Assembly (NCBI GenBank): GCA_016713965.1
Contig: JADJOC010000009.1
Coordinates: forward strand, 868,001 to 932,000
Direction of reading: 5' to 3'
Length of the DNA stretch: 64,000 nt
Source: Chitinophagaceae bacterium
GTDB taxonomy: Bacteria > Bacteroidota > Bacteroidia > Chitinophagales > Chitinophagaceae
Part shown: piece after piece, positions 16,690 through 25,000 of the stretch
Position numbering within the stretch: the first letter of the stretch is position 1
Layout of the letters: the number at the start of each line of letters is the position of its first letter
Notes under the pieces: model-generated
What the model saw: only the letters and a program-made list of their open reading frames with translations
Databases searched by the model: none
Told to the model about the DNA's origin: nothing
Position numbers and translations under genes: made by a program

Positions 16690-17049
16690 TTAATTTTCTT
16701 CCCAATTAAAAATCAACTTCTCATTAGTTCTTTTTTCAAGAAAATCTTTCCCCCGGTCTTTGCCTCCATTGCCTCCATAACGGCCTATAATATTACAATT
16801 GCTGTCATATAAAAGACTTACTGCATCATCACAAGGTGTTGAAGATTCCGGAATAAAATATACGGTACTACCCTTATAAGAATAGCTATAAATATCGCCA
16901 GGGCAAGTTTGTTCTTCTCTTTTTTGTTTCTTAATTAATTCCTTAATGCATGCTGGCGTATTAGCTGGAATATTATCTTGTTGTTGTTTCTGGGAAGAAC
17001 AAGAGTAAGCAACCGTTAATACAATAAATAACAAAAAAATATTTTTCAT
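16690..17049 (-). CDS. Small lipoprotein, DUF6970-like, paralogue 1
   Basis: A 119-residue protein with a lipobox (VLTVAYSC, Cys17) followed by a Gln-rich linker. The conserved core has CIKELIKK, IYSYSYKGSTVYFIP, LYDSNCNIIGRYGG and a FLEKRTNEKLIF end, which matches what I recall of DUF6970. It is tandem with a paralogue 48 bases upstream. It should be anchored in the outer membrane; function is unknown. The stop abuts the convergent paaY stop. Confidence 0.82.
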   Translation of the reverse strand: MKNIFLLFIVLTVAYSCSSQKQQQDNIPANTPACIKELIKKQKREEQTCPGDIYSYSYKGSTVYFIPESSTPCDDAVSLLYDSNCNIIGRYGGNGGKDRGKDFLEKRTNEKLIFNWEEN

Positions 17050-17097
17050 ATATGGTATTTAATTATTAAGATGATATAAAAAAGAAAATACATAAAC

Positions 17098-17451
17098 TTA
17101 TCTCTCATCTCTCCAAATCAACTTTTCATTAGTTCTCTTTTCAAAAAAATCTTTAGCTGTTCCATCACCCCTGCCCGTAAACCCACCATCCGGATGGGCA
17201 ATAATATTACATTTACTATCATATAAATCACTAAAAAAATCGCAGCATTTTGCCGGCACATAATACACCGTAGCATTATTATAAGTGTACTGGTAAATAC
17301 TCCTGGGTGGATTTGTCTTTTCTTCCGCAGAAAATGTTTTAATTAGTTCCTGAACACAGGAAGCACTATCATTTGTTACCGCCTGCTGTTGTTTTTGTGC
17401 TGATGAACAGGCTGAAAGTACAATACAGCTTATCAATAATAATTTTTTCAT
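17098..17451 (-). CDS. Small lipoprotein, DUF6970-like, paralogue 2
   Basis: A 117-residue lipoprotein (lipobox CIVLSAC, Cys15). Its core is CVQELIKTFSAEEKTNPP, IYQYTYNNATVYYVPAKCC, HPDGGFTGRGDG and DFFEKRTNEKLIW. The C-C pair and GGFTGRGDG block are better kept than in the downstream paralogue, so this may be the ancestral form. Likely co-transcribed with it; function is unknown. Confidence 0.82.
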   Translation of the reverse strand: MKKLLLISCIVLSACSSAQKQQQAVTNDSASCVQELIKTFSAEEKTNPPRSIYQYTYNNATVYYVPAKCCDFFSDLYDSKCNIIAHPDGGFTGRGDGTAKDFFEKRTNEKLIWRDER

Positions 17452-17560
17452 AAAGGGTATTTTTGATTATGTACTAAAAACTTTAACCACCAATTACACA
17501 AATTTACGCCATTGGTGTTTTTCATTGCTTTTTAATAACTTACCCTCCCATTTTAATCCA

Positions 17561-17676
17561 AACCTCAAACCTCAAACCTCAAACCTCAAACCTCAAACCT
17601 CAAACCTCAAACCTCAAACCTCAAATCAAACCTCAAACCTCAAAACCTCAAACTTCAAACCCTCAACCCCCAAACC
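17561..17676. repeat. Heptanucleotide microsatellite (AACCTCA)n in the obgE leader
   Basis: About nine exact tandem AACCTCA units (17561-17624) are followed by degenerate units to about 17676, only 44 bases before the obgE ATG. A reading frame passes through it in frame with obgE, but its translation is pure repeat and is unlikely to be protein. Copy number change by slippage would alter leader length. Confidence 0.9.
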
Positions 17677-17719
17677 TTACTCGCAATTCTTAAAAACTTT
17701 ACAGACCTTTACACCTCAA

Positions 17720-18724
17720 ATGGAAAAAACAAATTTTGTAGACCAGATACGGGTATTTTGCCGAAGCGGCCACGGCGGCGCAGGTAGCAAGCATTTTATG
17801 CGCAATAAGCTTACCGCCCTTGGCGGCCCCGATGGCGGCGATGGCGGCCGTGGTGCACATATCATTCTAAAAGGCAACGCACAATTATGGACGTTGCTGC
17901 ATCTTCGCTATTACAAAAATGTACTGGCAGAAGATGGAGAAAACGGCAGCAAAAACAACAGTACCGGCCGCTTTGGTAAAGATATTATTATACAAGTGCC
18001 ACTTGGGACTATTGCCAGGGATGAAGAAACCGGTGGGATAGAGGCAGAAATTTTAGAAGATGGCCAGGAAATCATCTGGCTCAAAGGCGGCCGTGGCGGT
18101 TTAGGCAACAGCAATTTTAAATCTGCCACTAACCAGTCGCCCGATTATGCCCAGCCCGGGGAAACAGGTGTGGAAGGATGGAAAGTTTTAGAACTTAAAG
18201 TTTTAGCAGATGTAGGTCTGGTAGGCTTTCCCAATGCAGGCAAATCAACCTTACTGTCAAGCATAACCGCAGCTACGCCCAAAATTGCCGATTATGCTTT
18301 TACCACTATTGTACCTCAGTTAGGCATGGTAGAATATCGTGATGGAAAAAGTTTTTGCATCGCCGATTTACCCGGCATTATTGAAGGTGCTGCCGAAGGC
18401 AAAGGGCTTGGTCATCGCTTTTTGCGGCATATCGAACGCAATTCTATCCTCCTTTTTTTAATTCCTGCCGATAGCAAGGATCATAAGAAAGAACTTGAAG
18501 TTTTAATGAATGAACTGAAAGAGTACAATCCTGAAATGCTGCAAAAAGATTTTGTAATTGCTATCAGTAAAACGGATATGCTCGATGATGAATTAAAAGA
18601 AGCCATCAAAAAAGAATTGCCGGCAGAAATTCCACATGTATTTATTTCTTCCGTAACAGGCTATGGCTTGCAGGAGCTAAAAGATCTGCTATGGAAAACT
18701 TTAAATGACCAAAAAAATAATTAA
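17720..18724 (+). CDS. obgE: Obg-family GTPase
   Basis: A 334-residue ribosome-assembly and stress GTPase. It has the Gly-rich OBG domain (FCRSGHGGAGSKHFMRN, GGPDGGDGGRGAH; about residues 3-160) and a G domain with P-loop GFPNAGKST, switch II DLPGIIEGAAEGKG and SKTD. The ATG at 17720 gives the canonical start MEKTNFVDQIRVFC; the frame continues 65 codons upstream through the microsatellite, which I reject. The usual C-terminal extension of some Obg proteins is absent. Confidence 0.96.
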   Translation: MEKTNFVDQIRVFCRSGHGGAGSKHFMRNKLTALGGPDGGDGGRGAHIILKGNAQLWTLLHLRYYKNVLAEDGENGSKNNSTGRFGKDIIIQVPLGTIARDEETGGIEAEILEDGQEIIWLKGGRGGLGNSNFKSATNQSPDYAQPGETGVEGWKVLELKVLADVGLVGFPNAGKSTLLSSITAATPKIADYAFTTIVPQLGMVEYRDGKSFCIADLPGIIEGAAEGKGLGHRFLRHIERNSILLFLIPADSKDHKKELEVLMNELKEYNPEMLQKDFVIAISKTDMLDDELKEAIKKELPAEIPHVFISSVTGYGLQELKDLLWKTLNDQKNN

Positions 18725-18729
18725 GATTT

Positions 18730-18833
18730 GGGGCTGTCGGCTGTAGTGCATATTGCAGCTTCAGTTCCGGCTGTTCGCAGTACTCCTCGTTTCGCTCCGC
18801 TCACTGTGGGGTACTTGCTGCCATCCGGCAGCC
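18730..18833. repeat. Long REP-like intergenic repeat, copy 1 (second copy 58281-58402)
   Basis: GGGGCTGTCGGCTG at the left and CCGGCAGCC at the right are imperfect inverted ends enclosing segments such as CAGCTTCAGTTCCGGCT and TTTCGCTCCGCTCACT. The same order of blocks occurs at 58281-58402. Both copies begin within about 10 bases of a stop codon, suggesting a structured 3' element. Confidence 0.65.
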
Positions 18834-18894
18834 ATTCAGCTATTTATCTATGTTCAACACTAACTGTAAATATTTTAATATGGTTTTTTTGAAT

Positions 18895-18918
18895 TGCCAC
18901 GGCTTTTAAGCCGTGGCA
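18895..18918. repeat. Short perfect hairpin TGCCACGGCT/AGCCGTGGCA
   Basis: A 10-bp stem with a TTTA loop lies between the obgE 3' repeat and the left end of the decayed IS. It could be a terminator-like or REP-type palindrome; there is no T-run after it. Confidence 0.5.
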
Positions 18919-18953
18919 CAAGCATACTCTCACACAGGACTTTAGTCCTATAA

Positions 18954-20410
18954 TTAGTCGTTCCTCAAAAAGCCCTACAATCCTTTACCATTCATAATTT
19001 ATACACAATTATGGATAAATAAATCTGCAGGAAAAGTATAAAGAAGCTTAAAAATCTTGCAAATTTGTATCATGTTAGCAAAGCAAAAAAACAATGCACA
19101 AATTGGTTTTTACAGCAGTTTTGAAGAGCAGTTGAATCATTCTCATCCGCTTTATATACTGGCAAACAGGATTGATTGGAATGTGTTTGAAGAAGCTTTT
19201 AAAAAACATTACAGTGCAACCCAGGGCAAACCAGCCAAGCCTATCCGGTTAATGGTATCGTTGCTGATTTTAAAGCAAGTCCGCAATTTAAGTGACCAAA
19301 GTGTAGTAGAGCAATGGGCGGAAAATGCCTATTATCAATACTTTGGCGGAGAAAAATTATTTTCTGTAAAACCACCTTGTGTGGCTACAGAGTTAGTAGA
19401 ATTTAGAAAACGAATTGGAGAAGCTGGGGCAGAATTGATTTTTAAAGAAAGTATCCGTATCAATGGTAAAGATGCCGATGATGATAATTTGAGTGGGGAT
19501 ACCACTGTACAGGAAAAAAATATCACCTATCCAACCGATGATAAGCTGTACAAAAAGATAATTGTAAAATGTCAGGCCATAGCCCTAAAAGAAAGCCTGG
19601 AACTAAGACAGAGTTATAAGTTCACGATAAAAAAACTAAGCACTGTTCAGCGTTTTAAGAAAAACAAAGACGGCGCAGGCAAAGCAAGGAAAGCTGGTAA
19701 AAAATTAAAACAATAGCAGGCAGGTTAGTACGGGAGCTTGAACGCAAACTTACTGCCGATAGTTTAAACCGGTATGCAACACATTTATCATTGTTTAAAA
19801 CAGTATTAGCACAAAAGAGAGAAGCGATAGCGGTAAAGTTTACAGTCTTCATGAACCCGATGTAAAATGCTACACTAAAGGCAAAGAGCATAAAAGATTT
19901 GAGTTTGGCAGCAAAGCTTCTTTTTTAGTAACACAAAGTAGCGGTGTAATTGTTGGGGCATTAAATTTTACAGAATCCTGCATGACTCAAAAACACTACC
20001 GGCAGTATTAGAACAATATGAAAGGCTGATGGACAAAGAGGCTAAAAATTTTTTTTAGACAGGGGGGTACCGGGGGCCTAAAATGATTAACAATACTGCA
20101 TTACACACACCAAAGCCAGATAAGGACATTACTCAAACCAAACGCAAAAGACATAAACGCAGAGCGGCAATAGAGCCTGTAATAGGGCATTTTAAAACAC
20201 GATTATAGAATGAGCAGAAATTACCTCAAAGGTACAGTTGGAGATGCAATCAATGTAATATTAGCGGCTGCAACAATGAATTTTAAAAGAATGATGAATA
20301 AATGGAAAGTAGAATTTATTTTTGGGCCTTAAAATTGCTTCGCTTCTTTAACTTTTATACTCAACTGATTTTTGTCCCAAAGTAAAAATGACTTTTTGAG
20401 GATCGACTAA
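18954..20410 (+). mobile_element. Degenerate IS5-like insertion sequence
   Basis: Terminal inverted repeats TTAGTCGTTCCTCAAAAAG (18954-18972) and its near complement (20392-20410, one mismatch) bound about 1457 bp containing a broken transposase. The match continues a few AT bases outward on each side, so the exact ends and any short duplication are uncertain. The interior has several frameshifts, so it is no longer autonomous. Confidence 0.85.
19072..20332 (+). pseudogene. IS5-family transposase, several frameshifts
   Basis: Residues from the ATG at 19072 (MLAKQKNNAQIGFYSSFEEQ) match the DUF772 N-terminal domain, with RLMVSLLILKQVRNLSDQSV and the first Asp region GDTTVQEKNITYP. The frame breaks near 19715. 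Matching peptides continue in other frames: LHEPDVKCYTKGKEHKRFEF, then FLDRGY-like remnants, RAAIEPVIGHFKT and NYLKGTVGDAINVILAAAT, ending at a TAA at 20330-20332. The order is complete, so one transposase has decayed by indels and a GC-run expansion near 20060. Confidence 0.88.
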
Positions 20411-20456
20411 TTATTTATTATTTTGCAGGTGACTTTACAATAAACAATAAAAAATA

Positions 20457-21380
20457 GTGCAACAAGTTTTCCAATACATCAAAGAGTTTTACCAAAAAGA
20501 ATTCCGGCTTTTCTATTTTATTTTAATATTATTCATGTTGGGCGTTTTGGTTTACTTTAATTACTGGCACCAACTGGAAAAGCAATATGTAGCTGGTGGG
20601 CATAGCAATGTAAAACACTTTGCAGGATATTATTTGCTCTATTTTGTTCCTTTTTCAACCGCTTTTTTCTTGCAGAAGCTCTTTTATAAAAATTGTATAT
20701 ACTTTAAAAAATATTGGTTTTGGATAATATTAATTATAGCACCTGCAATTTTTTCCTTCAGGGTTAATTTTGATTATCATGAAGTATTTGTTGCTAAAAT
20801 CTGGCAGGGAGAAGCTTTTCAGTTTTGGGCCCGCTGTATTAATTGGGTAGTAAGGGTATTAATAATCCTTATCCTCATTTTTATTGTCTGGGCAATTAAA
20901 GATAAAAATAACCAGCTCTTTTATGGAACAAAAAAATTGGATAATGTAAAGCCATATTTATGGATGCTGGTAATTATGATACCACTCATTGCATTAGCCA
21001 GCACACAAAAAGATTTTTTGCACATGTACCCCAAAGTGAAATTTTTAAATGAAATGGATATTGGAAAAGATAAGTGGCGGTACCTGGTATATGAAATTTG
21101 CTATGGTTTCGATTTTGTGAGCATTGAGTTTTTCTTCAGGGGATTTTTAATTTTTTCTTTAATAAAAATTTGTGGCACACATTGTATAATTCCGGTAGCC
21201 TGCTTTTATTGCATGATACATTTCGGAAAACCCATGGCCGAAGCCATCAGTAGTTTTTTTGGCGGCATGCTATTGGCAATTATCAGCTACCGGACCAAAA
21301 GTGTCTGGGGTGGCTTGCTGGTACATTTGGGCATTGCCTGGTTAATGGAAATAGGTGGATGGCTGGGGCATTTGTATTAA
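20457..21380 (+). CDS. CPBP-family intramembrane protease-like protein
   Basis: A 307-residue polytopic membrane protein from a GTG start, with about eight hydrophobic segments. The C-terminal CPBP (Abi/Rce1-like) domain shows IE224FFFR228 for motif 1, H255 in MIHFGKP for motif 2 and H290 in LLVHLG for motif 3. Motif 1 usually has two Glu, and only one is seen here. Family members cleave prenylated proteins or peptides; the substrate here is unknown. It directly follows the decayed IS. Confidence 0.87.
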   Translation: MQQVFQYIKEFYQKEFRLFYFILILFMLGVLVYFNYWHQLEKQYVAGGHSNVKHFAGYYLLYFVPFSTAFFLQKLFYKNCIYFKKYWFWIILIIAPAIFSFRVNFDYHEVFVAKIWQGEAFQFWARCINWVVRVLIILILIFIVWAIKDKNNQLFYGTKKLDNVKPYLWMLVIMIPLIALASTQKDFLHMYPKVKFLNEMDIGKDKWRYLVYEICYGFDFVSIEFFFRGFLIFSLIKICGTHCIIPVACFYCMIHFGKPMAEAISSFFGGMLLAIISYRTKSVWGGLLVHLGIAWLMEIGGWLGHLY

Positions 21381-21395
21381 CCCCAGCCATCCGCC
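21354..21395. terminator. Hairpin across the 3' end of the CPBP gene
   Basis: GGTGGATGGCTGGGG (21354-21368) pairs with CCCCAGCCATCCGCC (21381-21395), 15 bp with one G-U pair and a 12-base loop that contains the stop codon. It separates convergent genes. No clear U-run follows, so efficiency is uncertain. Confidence 0.6.
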
Positions 21396-21409
21396 AACTT
21401 AAATCATAC

Positions 21410-21982
21410 TTATTCTTCAAAATCTGTATTAACAGGCCCGGAGTTAGGGATGCCTGCATCACCGGTTACAGGCGTTGCATTGTCAACTATTTCAAATTTT
21501 ATATCATCAAACCATATTTGCCCTTCTCCACTTAGCAAAGCACCGTATGCAATATTGGTTGCATTTGCCGGAACGTCTAATATGATTTCATATTTTTTCC
21601 AGTCTGTAGTCCCTTTAACGGCTCTGTCTTGCATATTGTCAAATGCTAGGGGCTGGTCACCATCATTTTGGTCAACCCGTAGCCAAAACCCGGCCCATTC
21701 GGCTACATCTTTTGATTTAATATAGCCGGACATTTTTACCTTTTCTCCAAAAAATTTATCTGGCAGGCAGGTTTGCATCAGCGTGCCAAAGCCGTCAATA
21801 CCGATTTTTATTGATTTGATGGTTGCGGCATTTGTGCCATTTTGTTGTACATTTTTATCAATGCCCATTTCATAATCATTAGGGTTGCTACCTGCTTTGA
21901 ACCAGCCTTTTGGTAATTCAAAAGAAAAAAGTGTAATGGTTGCTGCTGCCAGCAAAATTGTTTTTAAATAATTTGATTTCAT
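21410..21982 (-). CDS. Secreted protein of unknown function with a carbohydrate-binding-like fold
   Basis: A 190-residue protein with a signal peptide (ILLAAATITLFSF). The mature part looks like an all-beta jelly roll: YIKSKDVAEWAGFWLRVDQ, KKYEIILDVPANATNIAYG and GEGQIWFDDIKFEIVD, the last being typical of CBM-like or hydrolase-accessory beta-sandwiches. The acidic tail ends NTDFEE. It is just downstream of, and co-directional with, the large adhesin gene, 25 bases away. The binding partner is unknown. Confidence 0.75.
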   Translation of the reverse strand: MKSNYLKTILLAAATITLFSFELPKGWFKAGSNPNDYEMGIDKNVQQNGTNAATIKSIKIGIDGFGTLMQTCLPDKFFGEKVKMSGYIKSKDVAEWAGFWLRVDQNDGDQPLAFDNMQDRAVKGTTDWKKYEIILDVPANATNIAYGALLSGEGQIWFDDIKFEIVDNATPVTGDAGIPNSGPVNTDFEE

Positions 21983-22006
21983 TTGTATTAAAATTTTAAA
22001 TAGTTA

Positions 22007-25000
22007 CTATTGTTTAATTATTTTTTTTGAACCTTCTATTTTACCGTCTACCAAAAGCGTACAAACATAAGTGCCGCTAATCAACCCTTTGCCGGAAATA
22101 ATCAACTGTCCTTTACCTTTACTGGTAATAGCAATGGTTTTTATCGTTTGCCCGTTTATGTTAGTAACAACAATATTTGCAATGCTTGTATTATGTGGAA
22201 TATAATAAGCAATGGTGGTTTGGTCATTAAAAGGGTTAGGGATATTTTGATAAATTGCTGCATTATCGCTACCATTTAATTCTACCCTGTCGGATTTTAT
22301 GATTTCAAAAGAGGCCGTTGAATTTTGATTGCTGTTAGTTTTTAGCTCTTGTATTTCTTTTTTCAATTCTTCAATCATTTGCTGTTGTTCCTGCATACCT
22401 TTTACCAGCGGCACTACAAACTGTGCGTAAGACAAGCTGTAATTGTCACTTTCACTTTCCGGCACATGGACACCATTAAAATCATACCCGGTTTCCTTTG
22501 CAGTTTTTTCTACTTCCTGTGCAATAAAACCGCTTTGGCGTATGGCAGTAGAATGGGTAAAATCTTTATCCATATAATTCCTGCGAATGCTATCGGGCAT
22601 ATTTTTGGTTAAGAAATTTTCAAATCCTTTGGTATCGAAATTATATACCACCGGTCGCAATTTTTTAATAAACTCCAATCCTTTTACATCATCTTCTTTG
22701 ATATTGGTTTTAAACCTGCCATCTGAAACGGTGTAAACAACCGGGCCTTCTACTACGGTAACATTGGCATCGCCCAGGCGGATTTTATTGCTGGTGTTTA
22801 CAATGGCATAGGAGCCAATAGCTGTTGTATTATTTAAATCAGGCTGCGTTACATCTGTTAAACTTCCCAAAGCAGTATTATAACTTCCACTGGTATCTGA
22901 AAGAAGTGCACTATGCCCCACAGCGGTATTACCATCTCCTTTTATGTGTTTGTGGAGCCCCCCCCCCACACCAATGTTAAAGTCACCCGAAATGTTATTA
23001 CCAAGTGAACCATCTCCTATTGCCGTATTACTATATCCAATTTGATTCTTCCAAAGTGAAAGATTACCTATAGCTGTATTGGCATTACCAGTAGTGTTAG
23101 AGTAAAGAGAGTTATAACCGATAGCAGTATTTAAACTTGCTTCTGTATTACTGTAAAGTGCATTAGCACCAATAGCGGTATTATTTATACCATTTGTGTT
23201 TGAATAAAGCGCATGACGACCAATACCCACATTATAAAATCCTCCGCCGTTATAAAGTGCCCTATAGCCATTAGCTACATTACCAACTCCACCCGTATTA
23301 TTATAGAGCGCCTGATAACCGGAAGCTGTATTTTCTTTTCCACCCGTATTATTATAGAGCGCCTGGTAACCGGAGGCTGTATTTTCTCTTCCAGTAAGAT
23401 TGTAGTGTAGAGACTGGTAGCCAATAGCTGTATTATTTTTTCCAAGGACATTATTGCTAAGTGCCTGATACCCATTTGCAGTATTTCCTGTTCCTATAGT
23501 ATTAGATTTTCCTACCTGATAACCGAAGAATGTATTAAATTTTAAATGATCTATCCTTCCTGCTTTTTCGTTATTCACCCTAATATTAAAAGGTACATTA
23601 TCAGTAGTCCCAATAAAATTTGTTCCATCTAACGTACCGGCATTACCTGTTAACAGCCAGTTATTGTCATTATTGCCACCACCCTGTGGTATTTGCCAGG
23701 TAGCATTTCCTACTGCATCAGAGGTAAGTATTTTACCTACTCCCGGAGCCCCGCCCACCACTTGTAAACCACCAGTTATTAGTTTGGCTGTAGTGCCGGT
23801 ACCGGCAAAAATTTCTGTAACGGCATCATTGCCCAGTTGTATGGTATTGCTGGCAGCAACGATAGCGCCATTACCGATAGCTGTGGCATTATTTAAATCT
23901 GTAGCTTTCATATCTGCACCATAACCTAAAACAGTATTAAAATTACCGGTAATGCTATTCATCATGGTATTATCGCCAATAGCCGTGTTACCATTACCTA
24001 TAGTATTGGAAACAAGGGCATCTGCACCAACAGCAGTATTATCATTGCCGGAAGTATTAAACATAAGGGCACCTACACCCATTGCGGTATTTTTTTCTCC
24101 TATAGTATTTTTTAAAAGGGCGGTTGCCCCATTTGCTGTATTAGCACTGCCTGTTGTATTAAAATCTAAGGCATCAAAACCAATGGCTGTATTGCCACCA
24201 CCAATGGAATTATTGGTTAATGATCCTGCACCAATGGCAGTATTTGACATACCATTTGTATTAGAAGCACCTGCTTTATATCCAAAAAAAGTACTTTCTA
24301 AATCTATCCTTCCTGATTTTTCATTATTAAACCTGATATTAAAAGGCACATTGTCTATAGTACCAATAAAATTTTTTCCATCAACTGTACCGGCATTTCC
24401 CATAAGTGCCCAGGCGTTTAAAGCGCCATCCTGGCCCGGGTCTCCTTTTTCGCCTTTGGGCACCATTTGCCAGGTTGCATTGCCTATCTCATCAGAAGTA
24501 AGTACTTTTCCTATAGCCGGAGCACCGCCAACTACCTGCAGGCCACCGGTAACTACTTTGGCAGTAGTTCCCTTACCAGCAAATATTTCTGTAACCGCAC
24601 TATTTCCCAATTGTATAGTATTGCTGGCAGTAACAATAGCGCCATTGCCAATAGCAGTGGCATTGGTTAAGTCCTTTGCAGCTACATCAGCACCATAGCC
24701 CAATGCCGTATTATTATTGCCGGTAGTGTTGGAGTGGAGTGTATAAAAGCCATTGGCAGTATTATTATTTCCGGAAATATTAAAAAGAAGAGCTTCATAG
24801 CCATTAGCAACATTTCCTGTTCCTGTTTTATTATATGTAAGAGATTTAGCTCCTGATGCTGTATTAGCGTTTCCTGTTGTATTAGAACTAAGCGTTTCAG
24901 AACCAGTAGCAGTATTTCCATAACCTTCAGTATTAGCTCCAAGTGCAACACTTCCCGAAGCAGTATTTCTTTCTCCGCTAGTGTTTGAATAAAGTGCAGT

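Noticed and set aside
17525..17719. Possible 65-residue N-terminal extension of the Obg protein, in frame through the microsatellite
   Set aside because: The translation is a repeat of NLKPQTS with no match to Obg proteins, while the ATG at 17720 gives the canonical family start.
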